From: UBA4717 sp045536775
GTDB lineage: Bacteria > Bacillota > Clostridia > Oscillospirales > CAG-272
Direction: 5' to 3'
Assembly: GCA_045536775.1 (NCBI GenBank)
Contig: JAZSOD010000089.1
Location: 1-37,850, forward strand
Length of the DNA stretch: 37,850 nucleotides
Under the pieces are notes generated by a model. It searched no databases and was not told the DNA's origin. It was given only the letters and a program-made list of their open reading frames with translations. Positions 16,544 to 25,112 of this stretch are shown piece by piece (the first letter of the stretch is position 1; every line of letters starts with the position of its first letter). Both the position numbers and the translations under genes were made by a program.

Positions 16544-17604
16544 AAAGCTTCCTCCAGTATTTTTTTAACAGTTGTTATAAAGGTCACCATCTGTTCTTTT
16601 GTGCCGATGGTTATACGGTTGTAGTCGGATATAAGCGGCTTGTCAAAGTGTCTGACAAGAATTCCGTTTGCGCGTAGCTTTAAGTAAAGCTCCATTCCGC
16701 TGATTTTAGAAGACTTTGCAAAAATAAAATTGGTTTTCGAGTCGGTAAGCTCGAAACCAAGCGTTTTAAGCTCACGCGCCGCATATTCACGGTTATTGAT
16801 TATTTCCATACAGTTAGCCATATAGTGTTCGTTATCAATAAGCGCCGCAACGCCGGCCGCTGACGTCATTCTGTTGACGTTGTATGGGTTAGTGGAGTAT
16901 CTTATCGTGTTAAGATCTGCTATCATAGCCTTGTTGGCGATACCGAATCCAAGTCTTGCACCTGCCATAGATCTCGACTTTGAGAACGTCTGTGTAACGA
17001 GCAGGTTGTCGTACTTATCAACGAGACTTACCGCACTCTCCCCGCCGAAGTCAACGTAAGCCTCGTCAATGATGACTACGTTGTCGGGGTTTGACGCGAC
17101 GATTCTTTCGATCTCATCAAGTGTCAACGCGATTCCCGTGGGTGCGTTGGGATTTGCAATTACTATATTCTTGTTTATTCCGACGTAATCGTTAACGTCA
17201 ATCGTGAAATCATCTTTTAAGGGAATTTCTGTGTATGGAATACAGTTGACGTCCGCAAAAACTGGATAAAATCCGTAGGAAATATTCGGGAATGCTATAG
17301 GATGCTTCTCATCGCAAAACGCCATAAAGGCGAAGTTCAGAACCTCATCGGAACCGTTTGTCATAATAACCTGTTCGGGTGAAACGCCGTAAAGCTCTGC
17401 GAGCTTTCGTGTCAGATCGAAGCACTCGGGGTCGGAATAAAGCTGGAGTCTGCACGATTCTGCCGAAACGGCTTCAATAACGCCTTTTGACGGAGGAAAC
17501 GGCGACTCGTTCGTGTTTAGCTTGATATATACGTTATCCTTGGGCTGTTCACCCGGTGTATACGGAACAAGCTTTTTGTATTTGCCGGTAAAAAATCTGC
17601 TCAT
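16540..17604 (-). CDS. hisC: Histidinol-phosphate aminotransferase
   Basis: A 354-residue PLP enzyme of fold type I that makes histidinol phosphate from imidazole acetol phosphate and glutamate. KLNTNESPFPPS at the N-terminus, NPNAPTG near 151-157 and the PLP lysine Lys209 in TFSKSRSMAGARLGFG are diagnostic. It starts eight bases after hisD; a GAGG in the hisD tail serves as ribosome site. Confidence 0.96.
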   Translation of the reverse strand: MSRFFTGKYKKLVPYTPGEQPKDNVYIKLNTNESPFPPSKGVIEAVSAESCRLQLYSDPECFDLTRKLAELYGVSPEQVIMTNGSDEVLNFAFMAFCDEKHPIAFPNISYGFYPVFADVNCIPYTEIPLKDDFTIDVNDYVGINKNIVIANPNAPTGIALTLDEIERIVASNPDNVVIIDEAYVDFGGESAVSLVDKYDNLLVTQTFSKSRSMAGARLGFGIANKAMIADLNTIRYSTNPYNVNRMTSAAGVAALIDNEHYMANCMEIINNREYAARELKTLGFELTDSKTNFIFAKSSKISGMELYLKLRANGILVRHFDKPLISDYNRITIGTKEQMVTFITTVKKILEEAL

Positions 17605-17612
17605 TGTAAATA

Positions 17613-18890
17613 TCAGTCCTCAAAACGAATTGTTGCACTCTTTGCGTGTGCGTCAAGACCTTCCTTAGCGGCAAAATACGCAACCTTGGAATAGACGTTT
17701 TCAAGAGCGTCTTTAGTGTAATAGGTAAACTGTGATTTTTTTACGAAATCATCGACCGAAAGGGGAGAAGAGAAACGCGCAGTACCGCTTGTGGGAAGTG
17801 TGTGATTTGGTCCTGCAAAGTAGTCACCGAGCGCCTCGGGACAGTACTTGCCCATAAATATTGAGCCGGCGTGCCGTATCTTGTCAAGATAGTCAAACGG
17901 ATTGTCTACACAAAGCTCAAGATGCTCGGGAGCGATCTCGTTTGCAATATCTATAGCAAGCATAAGATTGTCCTGTGCAACAATGATCTTACCGTTGTTA
18001 TCAATAGAGGTTCTTGCAATATCTGCTCTCGGGAGCATGGGTATCTGACGCTCCAGCTCTGCGCTGACTTTTTTTGCAAATTCTCGGTTATCGCAAACCA
18101 AAACCGCACTTGCCATTCTGTCGTGCTCTGCCTGTGATAAAAGGTCTGCCGCAACGAATTTTGGTTCACAGGAGGAGTCCGCAACAACGAGTATTTCGCT
18201 TGGACCTGCTATTATATCTATTGAAACTTTTCCAAAAACCTGTTTTTTTGCCTCTGCAACGTATGCGTTGCCGGGACCTACGATCTTATCTACTTTCGGA
18301 ATAGTTTCTGTACCGTAAGCGAGCGCTGCGATTGCCTGCGCACCGCCCACCTTGAATATTCTGTCCACTCCGGCTATTTTAGCCGCCGCAAGTATGACGG
18401 GGTTGACTTTACCGTTTGATGACGGTGGAGTCACCATTACTATTTCCTTGCAACCGGCAATTTTGGCGGGGACACTGTCCATAAGAACAGTTGATGGGTA
18501 AGCGGCAGTTCCACCCGGGACGTACAGACCGACTTTTTCGATTGGAGTGATCTTCTGGCCCGTAACTACGCCGTCCTTTTCATTTATAATAAAGCTTGTT
18601 CTGACCTGCTTTTCGTGGAATGCGCGTATGTTTGCCGCGGCCTCTCGGATTATTTCGATAAACTCGGAATCCACAGCTTTGAACGCCTCGTCGATTTCAA
18701 CGGATGAAACTTCAAGAGATTTGAGCTCCGCCTTGTCGAATTTGAGTGAATACTCAAGTAGGGCAGAGTCGCCGTTTGCTTTTACGTTATCAATAATTGA
18801 CGTAACCACGTCCGCAACGCTTGTAACAGAGGCATCACGGGCAAATATTTCCTCGTTTGAGACTTCACCGTAATTGTATATTTTGATCAT
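17613..18890 (-). CDS. hisD: Histidinol dehydrogenase
   Basis: A 425-residue zinc- and NAD-dependent enzyme for the last two oxidations, histidinol to histidine. The signature region VDKIVGPGNAYVAEAKKQVF followed by DIIAGPSEILVV is intact, as are the zinc and catalytic residues in LLSQAEHD and GPNHTLPTSGTARF. It starts one base after hisG. Length is normal. Confidence 0.97.
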   Translation of the reverse strand: MIKIYNYGEVSNEEIFARDASVTSVADVVTSIIDNVKANGDSALLEYSLKFDKAELKSLEVSSVEIDEAFKAVDSEFIEIIREAAANIRAFHEKQVRTSFIINEKDGVVTGQKITPIEKVGLYVPGGTAAYPSTVLMDSVPAKIAGCKEIVMVTPPSSNGKVNPVILAAAKIAGVDRIFKVGGAQAIAALAYGTETIPKVDKIVGPGNAYVAEAKKQVFGKVSIDIIAGPSEILVVADSSCEPKFVAADLLSQAEHDRMASAVLVCDNREFAKKVSAELERQIPMLPRADIARTSIDNNGKIIVAQDNLMLAIDIANEIAPEHLELCVDNPFDYLDKIRHAGSIFMGKYCPEALGDYFAGPNHTLPTSGTARFSSPLSVDDFVKKSQFTYYTKDALENVYSKVAYFAAKEGLDAHAKSATIRFED

Positions 18891-18891
18891 T

Positions 18892-19512
18892 TTACTCTAC
18901 CTGTGCCTTCAATCCTGCAACTATGCTTTCTATCTCTTTTGTTTTGAATTTGTAGCTTGCTTGATTTACAATAAGTCTCGCGCTTATGGGAACTATTGTC
19001 TCATAGACCTCAAGATTGTTTTCCTTAAGCGTTGTTCCCGTTTCGACTATATCGACGATTACGTCGGATAAGCCGAGTATCGGAGCAAGCTCTATTGATC
19101 CGTTGAGCTTTATAATGTCAATGTCTCGACCAATACCCGAATAATACTGACGTGCTATATTTGAAAATTTAGTTGCAACCTTAAGGGTGCGTTTTCCGTC
19201 ATCGTAAAAGCCCGCCTTAGCCGCTACCGCCATTCTGCATTTACCCATATTCAAGTCAAGCAGCTCGTATATCTGCGGCTCATATTCGAGAAGTATATCC
19301 TTTCCCGCAACACCGATATCGGCTGCACCGCGCTCAACGTATATTGATACGTCAGAGGGCTTTACCCAGAAAAATCTTATCTGCTTATCGGGATTTTCAA
19401 ATATAAGCTTTCTGTTGTTTTCTTTAATGGAAGGGCAATCATATCCCGCAGACTCGAACATTGCGTAAACCTTTTCTCCGAGTCTGCCCTTCGGGAGCGC
19501 TATGTTAATCAC
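18892..19512 (-). CDS. hisG: ATP phosphoribosyltransferase, short form
   Basis: A 206-residue HisG of the short type, which lacks the C-terminal regulatory domain and needs HisZ. It catalyses the first committed step, ATP plus PRPP to PR-ATP. The N-terminus INIALPKGRLGEKV, the conserved GAADIGVAGKDIL and the PRPP-loop region DVIVDIVETGTTLKEN are typical. It overlaps hisZ by 8 bp, which fits their joint octameric complex. Confidence 0.97.
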   Translation of the reverse strand: MINIALPKGRLGEKVYAMFESAGYDCPSIKENNRKLIFENPDKQIRFFWVKPSDVSIYVERGAADIGVAGKDILLEYEPQIYELLDLNMGKCRMAVAAKAGFYDDGKRTLKVATKFSNIARQYYSGIGRDIDIIKLNGSIELAPILGLSDVIVDIVETGTTLKENNLEVYETIVPISARLIVNQASYKFKTKEIESIVAGLKAQVE

Positions 19513-20611
19513 GGTTTTCTCCTCTCAGATCGAGAATTTCTTTGTACCTTATCTTTTCGGGAATACACTTCTGCGCGCTTGCACTTTTTCCCGAAGCAGC
19601 TATCCTGTCCGTTGCTTCGCTTATAAACTTTGTTTCGGTTTTATCATCATATACGACGAGTGTGTCAACGTCATATTCACTGTCACCTGACTCGAGTCCC
19701 TCGAGAAGATCGAGGTATATTGCAAATCCGATAGCACCTGAGCGCCTGCCCATTTTTTGCATAAGCTTGTCGTATCTTCCGCCCGCAAGAACTCCCTCGC
19801 AGATACCGTTCAGATAACCTTTGAAAACTATTCCGTTGTAGTAACTCATATCGTTAACTATAGAGAAGTCGAAGAAAATTTTGCTTTCAAGCTCAGTTCC
19901 CGAAATGTGTTCGCGGAGAGCTTTGATCTCGCCGAGAGCTGACGCGGCGGCGTCGGTTTCGCATACGGGCTCAAGCAGAGTAATGATCTCGGAAAGACTG
20001 CCGTAAGCTCCGGCAAGCGTTGCAAGAAGGTCGGCTTTTACGGATTCTACGCCGTTTTCGGCGCAAATTCTCATGAGATCGTGGGTGTTCTTTTCGGCAA
20101 TATAATGCGCCGCAAGTCTTGCGAAAGCTGGATCGGGGTTTATTGAATCAAGTATCGACGTCAGTATTCCGAGGTGTGAAATATCGAGAACGTATTGCTT
20201 GGAAATGAGTGAAAGGCTCTTTGCCGCAAGGGTTATGACCTCGAAAACGTCATAATCGTCAATATCGCCGATACACTCGATTCCCGTTTGCATTATTTCT
20301 TTGTACTGATGGGTGCTGCCCGAAACTCTGTATACGTTTTCGTTGTAACAAAGCTTTTGCTTGAATCCCTCTGTATCTTCGCAATTTTTGATTATAGAGA
20401 GGGTAACGTCGGGCTTGAGCGCCATGAGTTTACCGTTTGTATCGTTAAAAGTAATTATTCGGTCACTTACCAAGAAGTCCTTGTTTTTCAGATATAGCTC
20501 GTATTCTTCAAACTTACTCATCTTGAAAGTGAGATAACCGTACCTTGAATACAATGAGCGAAGGGAAAATATTGCCTTTTCCTCGCTTTTAAGAAGCTTT
20601 GTATCGATCAC
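19505..20611 (-). CDS. hisZ: ATP phosphoribosyltransferase regulatory subunit
   Basis: A 368-residue protein related to histidyl-tRNA synthetase catalytic cores, without aminoacylation function; it completes and regulates short HisG. The start is GTG 20611, nine bases after GGAGGAGA (20628-20621) and one base after the yerC stop; the longer frame to 20671 would overlap yerC by 59 bp and is rejected. HisRS-like blocks are visible (ALKPDVTLSI, ENVYRVSGS, GVLAGGRYDKLMQKMG). The position before hisG confirms the role. Confidence 0.93.
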   Translation of the reverse strand: MIDTKLLKSEEKAIFSLRSLYSRYGYLTFKMSKFEEYELYLKNKDFLVSDRIITFNDTNGKLMALKPDVTLSIIKNCEDTEGFKQKLCYNENVYRVSGSTHQYKEIMQTGIECIGDIDDYDVFEVITLAAKSLSLISKQYVLDISHLGILTSILDSINPDPAFARLAAHYIAEKNTHDLMRICAENGVESVKADLLATLAGAYGSLSEIITLLEPVCETDAAASALGEIKALREHISGTELESKIFFDFSIVNDMSYYNGIVFKGYLNGICEGVLAGGRYDKLMQKMGRRSGAIGFAIYLDLLEGLESGDSEYDVDTLVVYDDKTETKFISEATDRIAASGKSASAQKCIPEKIRYKEILDLRGENRD

Positions 20612-20612
20612 G

Positions 20613-20903
20613 TTATTTTTTCTCCTCCGTGCGTTCAATGACGGTTTTGTATCCACCGTTTCCATATTCAAGACACTTGCTGACTCTGCTGATGGTAGCC
20701 GTGCTTACACCAACGTCCTTGCTTATTGCAGTATAGCTTGCCCCGGACTTAAGCATTTTTGCAACCTTAAGTCTTTGAGCAATCTCGATTATTTCCTTTA
20801 TAGTACACGCGTCTTCAAAGAAATCGTAGCATTCCTCGATGGTTTCAAGTGTAAGTATAGCCTCGAAAAGCTCATCGATCTGCTCGCTGTGCCACTTTGT
20901 CAT
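20613..20903 (-). CDS. TrpR/YerC-type transcriptional regulator, probable HisR
   Basis: A 96-residue protein of the TrpR-like YerC/YecD family. The middle carries the repressor helix-turn-helix: TIKEIIEIAQRLKVAKML, then SYTAISKDVGVSTATISRV. TrpR-family regulators named HisR have been proposed for histidine genes in Bacillota by comparative genomics. Here it is the first gene of a complete his operon, one base before hisZ, so autoregulation with histidine as corepressor is a reasonable inference. A GGAGG lies before the ATG. A dyad sits between its promoter and start. Confidence 0.88.
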   Translation of the reverse strand: MTKWHSEQIDELFEAILTLETIEECYDFFEDACTIKEIIEIAQRLKVAKMLKSGASYTAISKDVGVSTATISRVSKCLEYGNGGYKTVIERTEEKK

Positions 20904-20937
20904 AATTACCTCCGTTATAGACTGTCTGTTCAGCCAA

Positions 20938-20969
20938 ATCGCTTTAACGCTTTAGCGAAGTAATGCGAT
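20938..20969. promoter_or_regulatory. Dyad operator candidate of the his operon
   Basis: CGCTTTAGCG (20948-20957) is a near-perfect palindrome, and outer arms atcgc (20938-20942) / gcgat (20965-20969) extend it, slightly off-centre. It covers the expected transcription start and early leader, a classic repressor position. Binding by the YerC/HisR-like protein is inferred. Confidence 0.5.
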
Positions 20970-20975
20970 GCACTG

Positions 20976-21004
20976 ATTATATCACTACTTTTGTTCCGTG
21001 TCAA
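20976..21004 (-). promoter_or_regulatory. Consensus promoter of the histidine operon
   Basis: Minus strand TTGACA (21004-20999), 17-bp spacer, TATAAT (20981-20976), both perfect. The leader to the yerC ATG is about 65 bases, too short for a T-box or His leader peptide attenuator. Confidence 0.85.
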
Positions 21005-21043
21005 GAGGTTTGAAGATAAAAAAATAAGATTTTATACATAAAA

Positions 21044-21067
21044 GAGGCGCCGAAATATCGGCGTCTC
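21044..21067 (-). terminator. Terminator of the MFS gene
   Basis: On the minus strand an arm gagacgccga pairs with tcggcgcctc with one mismatch and loop TATT, followed by TTTTAT. It separates the transporter from the his operon. Confidence 0.75.
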
Positions 21068-21068
21068 G

Positions 21069-22292
21069 CTACTTTTGTGATTTGGGTAATACGAGCATTA
21101 AAACAAGCATAACAAGGGGGAATAATCCGGAAACTAATATACCAAGTCTTAATGCTGCGTTGTCAGGAGCAAAGCCAAGGCGGGTCAAAAACTGAAGACC
21201 TGTAAATTCATTCGCTATATCGTTCACCATTCCGTTTACCCACGGACCGATGGAGCAGCCTGCATCACCCGCAAGGGCCAAAAGCGCAAACATTGATGTT
21301 TTGCCCTTGTTGAATATAGACGAGGTTGCCGCAAGCGTACCGGGCCACATAATGCTGACAGAAAGTCCTGCTACGGCAAAGGAGATTATGACTGCAACGG
21401 GACTTTTGAATATCGAGATACCGATATATGAAAGTGTGGCGAAAAGTGCGCAAAAGCAGAGAGCCTTCACTATCGGTATTTTGTGTCCGAACAAGCTATA
21501 TAGGGTACGTCCGACTGCCATCATAAAAGCGAATATACAGGGACCCATAAGGTCACCGACTACCTTGCTTACACCAAGACCCGTTTCTGCAAAATACGAT
21601 GCCCATTGAGATATTACCATCTCAGACGAGCCAACGCATATCATAACTACGAAGAGGAGAACGAAAGACGTGGATTTGAGAAGATTTTTGATATCAGTCT
21701 TTTCGTTTGAAGGATCAGCTTCAATAATCGGTGCTTTAATGAATAAAAATGCGTTAATAAGCGGAATAAGTGACCAGAAAAGAGGAATGTAAAACCAGTT
21801 TGTTTCACCGATAACAAATATAATGAAGGTCGAAAGAAGAATGACCGCAGTTTGTCCCCAACAGTAGAACGAATGCAGTATTGTAAGAGCTACAGCACCG
21901 TTTTCGTTAGGAAATGAATCGATGATCGGGTTAATTACTACCTCTACAAGTCCGGCGCCAACGCTATATAAAAACGACGCGATGATAAGACCGGGGAAAA
22001 TCGGCATAAACCTGGGAAGTATGCTTAAAAGAACAAGTCCGATAAAAGCAATTAAATTAGCGGAAACGGCGCATTTTCTGTATCCGAAGGCGTTAATAAG
22101 CTTTATAGATGCAACGTCGGTAATCAGCTGAATTATAAAGCTGAAAAGCACGAGAAAAGCAATATCCGTAACCTTTAGCCCGTAGTCGCGCTTAAAGATA
22201 ACGAAAAAGAGAGGTGTAATATTTATACATAACGCCTGCACGGTATATGATATGTAACACGCCTTGTGTGTGAGTGAATGGTTCTGTGTCAT
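21069..22292 (-). CDS. MFS transporter, sugar-type
   Basis: A 407-residue major facilitator protein with about 12 hydrophobic helices and a central loop near residues 185-205. The conserved MFS turn after helix 2 reads INAFGYRK. Overall look is nearest to FucP/YfkF-like permeases, but the substrate cannot be read by eye. It has its own promoter and terminator. It ends in TAG, which shows that UAG is a normal stop in this genome. It might serve the GRE pathway, which lacks its own transporter, but it is 13 kb away and this is only a possibility. Confidence 0.85.
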   Translation of the reverse strand: MTQNHSLTHKACYISYTVQALCINITPLFFVIFKRDYGLKVTDIAFLVLFSFIIQLITDVASIKLINAFGYRKCAVSANLIAFIGLVLLSILPRFMPIFPGLIIASFLYSVGAGLVEVVINPIIDSFPNENGAVALTILHSFYCWGQTAVILLSTFIIFVIGETNWFYIPLFWSLIPLINAFLFIKAPIIEADPSNEKTDIKNLLKSTSFVLLFVVMICVGSSEMVISQWASYFAETGLGVSKVVGDLMGPCIFAFMMAVGRTLYSLFGHKIPIVKALCFCALFATLSYIGISIFKSPVAVIISFAVAGLSVSIMWPGTLAATSSIFNKGKTSMFALLALAGDAGCSIGPWVNGMVNDIANEFTGLQFLTRLGFAPDNAALRLGILVSGLFPLVMLVLMLVLPKSQK

Positions 22293-22323
22293 TTTTTCAC
22301 CTGTTTTGTAAAACTTAATCTAA

Positions 22324-22352
22324 ATAATAATACTTTTTTTCAAAAATGTCAA
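22324..22352 (-). promoter_or_regulatory. Predicted promoter of the MFS gene
   Basis: Minus strand TTGACA (22352-22347), 17-bp spacer, TATTAT (22329-22324), about 35 bases before the ATG. Confidence 0.65.
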
Positions 22353-22371
22353 CACAGTATGTGAGAAACGA

Positions 22372-22400
22372 TTGACTAAGAGCTTGGAATTTGGTATAAT
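22372..22400 (+). promoter_or_regulatory. Predicted promoter of the cyclophilin gene
   Basis: TTGACT (22372-22377), 17-bp spacer, TATAAT (22395-22400), about 33 bases before the ATG. Confidence 0.75.
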
Positions 22401-22432
22401 AACGTAAAATATTTAATTTGAGGTGTAATTTT

Positions 22433-22906
22433 ATGGTACTCATTGAAATGGAAAACGGTAAGCAGATAAAGATTGAGTTATATCCCGAGATAGCTCCTGA
22501 AACGTGTGCTAACTTTGAAGCACTTGTAAAATCGGGATTTTATAACGGTATTATATTTCACAGAGTTATAGCGGGATTTATGATTCAGGGCGGCGATCCC
22601 GAAGGAATGGGATACGGCGGAAGCGGAAAGAACATCAAGGGCGAATTTGCGGCAAATGGCTTTGAAAACACCCTTAAGCATGAGCGCGGCGTTATTTCAA
22701 TGGCGAGAAGTCAGAACTTCAACAGCGCAAGCTCTCAGTTCTTTATTATGCACGCAAATGCCTCCTATCTCGACGGACAGTACGCTGCATTCGGTCGCGT
22801 AATTGAAGGAATGGACACTGTTGACGAGATAGCAAACGTAAAGACCGATATGAGAGATAAGCCCTTGAACGATCAAGTAATGAAGTCTGTGACCTGGATA
22901 GACTGA
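22433..22906 (+). CDS. Peptidyl-prolyl cis-trans isomerase, cyclophilin type
   Basis: A 157-residue cytoplasmic cyclophilin that speeds proline isomerisation in folding proteins; no signal peptide. The start is ATG 22433, eight bases after GAGGTG; the upstream TTG at 22418 overlaps the ribosome site. Active-site residues appear in FHRVIAGFMIQGGDPEGMG and in ARSQNFNSASSQFFIM. Length is that of the short bacterial PpiB-like type. It has its own promoter and terminator. Confidence 0.95.
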   Translation: MVLIEMENGKQIKIELYPEIAPETCANFEALVKSGFYNGIIFHRVIAGFMIQGGDPEGMGYGGSGKNIKGEFAANGFENTLKHERGVISMARSQNFNSASSQFFIMHANASYLDGQYAAFGRVIEGMDTVDEIANVKTDMRDKPLNDQVMKSVTWID

Positions 22907-22908
22907 AT

Positions 22909-22935
22909 AAAAAAGGCGGTTTTCCGCCTTTTTTA
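22909..22935 (+). terminator. Terminator of the cyclophilin gene
   Basis: A perfect 11-bp stem aaaaaaggcgg / ccgcctttttt with loop TTTT, starting two bases after the stop codon. Confidence 0.9.
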
Positions 22936-22964
22936 TTTTGGACAAGGAATTTTTTGCAAAATGA

Positions 22965-22993
22965 TTGCAGAATTGTATTAAATATGATATAAT
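22965..22993 (+). promoter_or_regulatory. Predicted promoter of the mutS-like operon
   Basis: TTGCAG (22965-22970), 17-bp spacer, TATAAT (22988-22993), about 33 bases before the ATG at 23027. Confidence 0.7.
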
Positions 22994-23026
22994 ATACTCT
23001 AATGATTAATTTATAGTGAGGTAATT

Positions 23027-24616
23027 ATGCTTAATACACCCTTCAGCTTACTATACCCCGATCCCGAAAAGATCGATAGTGTGAAGACCGATATTTCGGG
23101 TGATGTCATAGAAGCGATAGAGCTTGATTATCTGATAAGCCTAAAAAACAGTACGCTTTCGGAGTTTTTCACAACCGATCCCGAAACCATACGTTACCGT
23201 CAGGCGACAGTCAGAGATATGATCAACAATCCCGCGCTCGGAGAAACTCTGCTCGCGGCTTTGCCGCTTCTTGCCGATATAACCGAATTGCGCAAAATAC
23301 AGAGTGAAACGGGTGTTACCGAAAACTATCTTTACAGTATTACCGAGATCGAGCTCTACATTGAGTGCATTGACAAAATGAAAAAGGGCTTTTCCGAGCT
23401 TCACGGAAAGCTTGAAAGCGAAGCCTTCTGCCGCATGGCGGAAACAGTAAAGGAGCTTTCTGAAAGCGACTATTATAAGGAACTAAACAAAAAGCTAAGT
23501 GAGCTTACCTCTAAGGTACACGAAGTCAAAAGCATAGCGATAGGTGTAAATCTCGATAACGAGCTCAGACCCTGCGAGGCGGGAGTCATAAGCCTTAATC
23601 CCGAAAAATTCAAATCGGGAACGGTTATTGATAAAATTCTTCGTCTTGATTTCAAGGACGACGATTACACCTGTATCGCCCCTCTCGTACCGTTCCAGAA
23701 ATCAAACAGTGATAATCAGAAGATAGCACTTACACACGCATTTAATAACGCGCTTTCGGATATATTTAAGTCATCGGTAAAATCCTGGCGGAATATAGTC
23801 AGAGCATACATACTTGACAATACTGATTTTCTTCTTCGGATTATGCCTGAGATAGAATTTCTCATAAAGAGCGTAAAGCTGTTAAATGCACTCAGGTCGA
23901 AGGGGCTTGAGCTTGCATACCCCGAAATCTATCCGATGAGCGACAAGAAATGTGAGCTATACGGTCTATATAACCCCTGCGTTGCAATAAAGACCGATGC
24001 CGCAATGGTTAAGAATGACCTTGTATTTGACGAGAATGGTATGATATACGTTCTTACGGGACCTAACAGAGGCGGTAAGTCTGTTATTACTTGCGCTCTC
24101 GGTATAATACAGGCAATGGCACAGCTTGGTCTGCCCGTTACAGCCGACAGAGCGGCTATAAGTCCTGTCAGCGCCGTTTATACACATTTTCCGACCGAGG
24201 CAGAGGATACAATAGATAAGGGACGTCTTGGCGAGGAATGCGAAAGGCTCAACACTATATTTGATAAGATAGATGAGTATTCACTCGTTCTTCTTGACGA
24301 GTCCCTCTCGTCAACAGGCTCGTATGAGGCTTCGTATATAGCATCAGAGGTGTTGACAGGCTTCTCACTAGCAAAATGCAGATGTCTGTTCTCGACCCAC
24401 CTTCATGAGCTTTCTGCATCCATTCCCGAGATCAATCAAAAATGCACGGCAGAGGGCGGAGTTAAAATTGACACTCTCGTTGCGGGAATCAAGGGAAGCG
24501 AACGAAGCTTTGAAATCGTCAGAGCAATACCCGACGGTAAATCGTACGCACGCGATATTGCGGAAAAGTACGGTCTTTCCTCGGAAAAGATAAGAAACAA
24601 AGTAATCAAAAACTAA
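23027..24616 (+). CDS. MutS-like ATPase without the mismatch-recognition domain
   Basis: A 529-residue protein with a C-terminal MutS-family ABC-type ATPase: Walker A TGPNRGGKS (344-352), Walker B LVLLDESLSST with Asp424-Glu425, and the His loop STHLHEL (His458). The N-terminal ~330 residues look helical, like MutS core/lever regions; the FxE mismatch-reading domain I is not seen and the length is far below MutS (~850) and MutS2 (~780). The usual DEIGRGT after Walker B is DESLSST. It thus belongs to a poorly characterised short MutS-like group; a role in DNA repair is not shown. It starts an operon with an Lrp-type regulator 16 bases downstream. Confidence 0.85.
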   Translation: MLNTPFSLLYPDPEKIDSVKTDISGDVIEAIELDYLISLKNSTLSEFFTTDPETIRYRQATVRDMINNPALGETLLAALPLLADITELRKIQSETGVTENYLYSITEIELYIECIDKMKKGFSELHGKLESEAFCRMAETVKELSESDYYKELNKKLSELTSKVHEVKSIAIGVNLDNELRPCEAGVISLNPEKFKSGTVIDKILRLDFKDDDYTCIAPLVPFQKSNSDNQKIALTHAFNNALSDIFKSSVKSWRNIVRAYILDNTDFLLRIMPEIEFLIKSVKLLNALRSKGLELAYPEIYPMSDKKCELYGLYNPCVAIKTDAAMVKNDLVFDENGMIYVLTGPNRGGKSVITCALGIIQAMAQLGLPVTADRAAISPVSAVYTHFPTEAEDTIDKGRLGEECERLNTIFDKIDEYSLVLLDESLSSTGSYEASYIASEVLTGFSLAKCRCLFSTHLHELSASIPEINQKCTAEGGVKIDTLVAGIKGSERSFEIVRAIPDGKSYARDIAEKYGLSSEKIRNKVIKN

Positions 24617-24632
24617 TTTACGGAGGATAATT

Positions 24633-25112
24633 ATGGATAAGTTACTCAAGCTTCTTGAAAACGACAGTACGCTTACTGCTGACCAGCTCGCAGTAATGCT
24701 TGATAAAGAGGTGGGCGATATCAAAAAGCTCATCTCCAAATACGAAAAAGACGGAGTAATTCTCGGTTATAAAACTCTTATAGACTGGGATAAGACCGAA
24801 CGTGAATACGTAAGCGCCCTTATTGAGCTTAAGGTCATACCTCAGCGTGACGGCGGCTTTGACAGCATCGCCGAAAAAATCTACAACTATCCCGAGGTAC
24901 AGTCCGTATATCTTATGTCGGGAGGCTTTGACCTCGCGCTAATTATTGAAGGACGTACTATGAAGGAGGTTGCATATTTCGTAGCGCAGAAGCTTGCGCC
25001 GCTTGAGAATATTAGCTCAACTGCAACTCATTTCGTTCTTAAAAAGTACAAGGACAAGGGCGTAGTTTACGATAAGCCCGAAATAGACGTCAGAGGAAAC
25101 TTGATGATATGA
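24633..25112 (+). CDS. Lrp/AsnC family transcriptional regulator
   Basis: A 159-residue regulator with an N-terminal winged helix-turn-helix (about 1-60, LTADQLAVMLDKEVGDIKKL) and a C-terminal RAM/AsnC ligand domain (YVSALIELKV, QSVYLMSGGFDLALIIEG). GGAGG lies just before the ATG. It overlaps the aminotransferase gene by 4 bp, so it probably senses an amino acid handled by that enzyme. Confidence 0.93.
   Translation: MDKLLKLLENDSTLTADQLAVMLDKEVGDIKKLISKYEKDGVILGYKTLIDWDKTEREYVSALIELKVIPQRDGGFDSIAEKIYNYPEVQSVYLMSGGFDLALIIEGRTMKEVAYFVAQKLAPLENISSTATHFVLKKYKDKGVVYDKPEIDVRGNLMI

Noticed and set aside
20612..20671. Extended hisZ start inside yerC
   Set aside because: A GTG at 20611 has a strong GGAGGAGA at proper spacing and yields the usual HisZ N-terminus.
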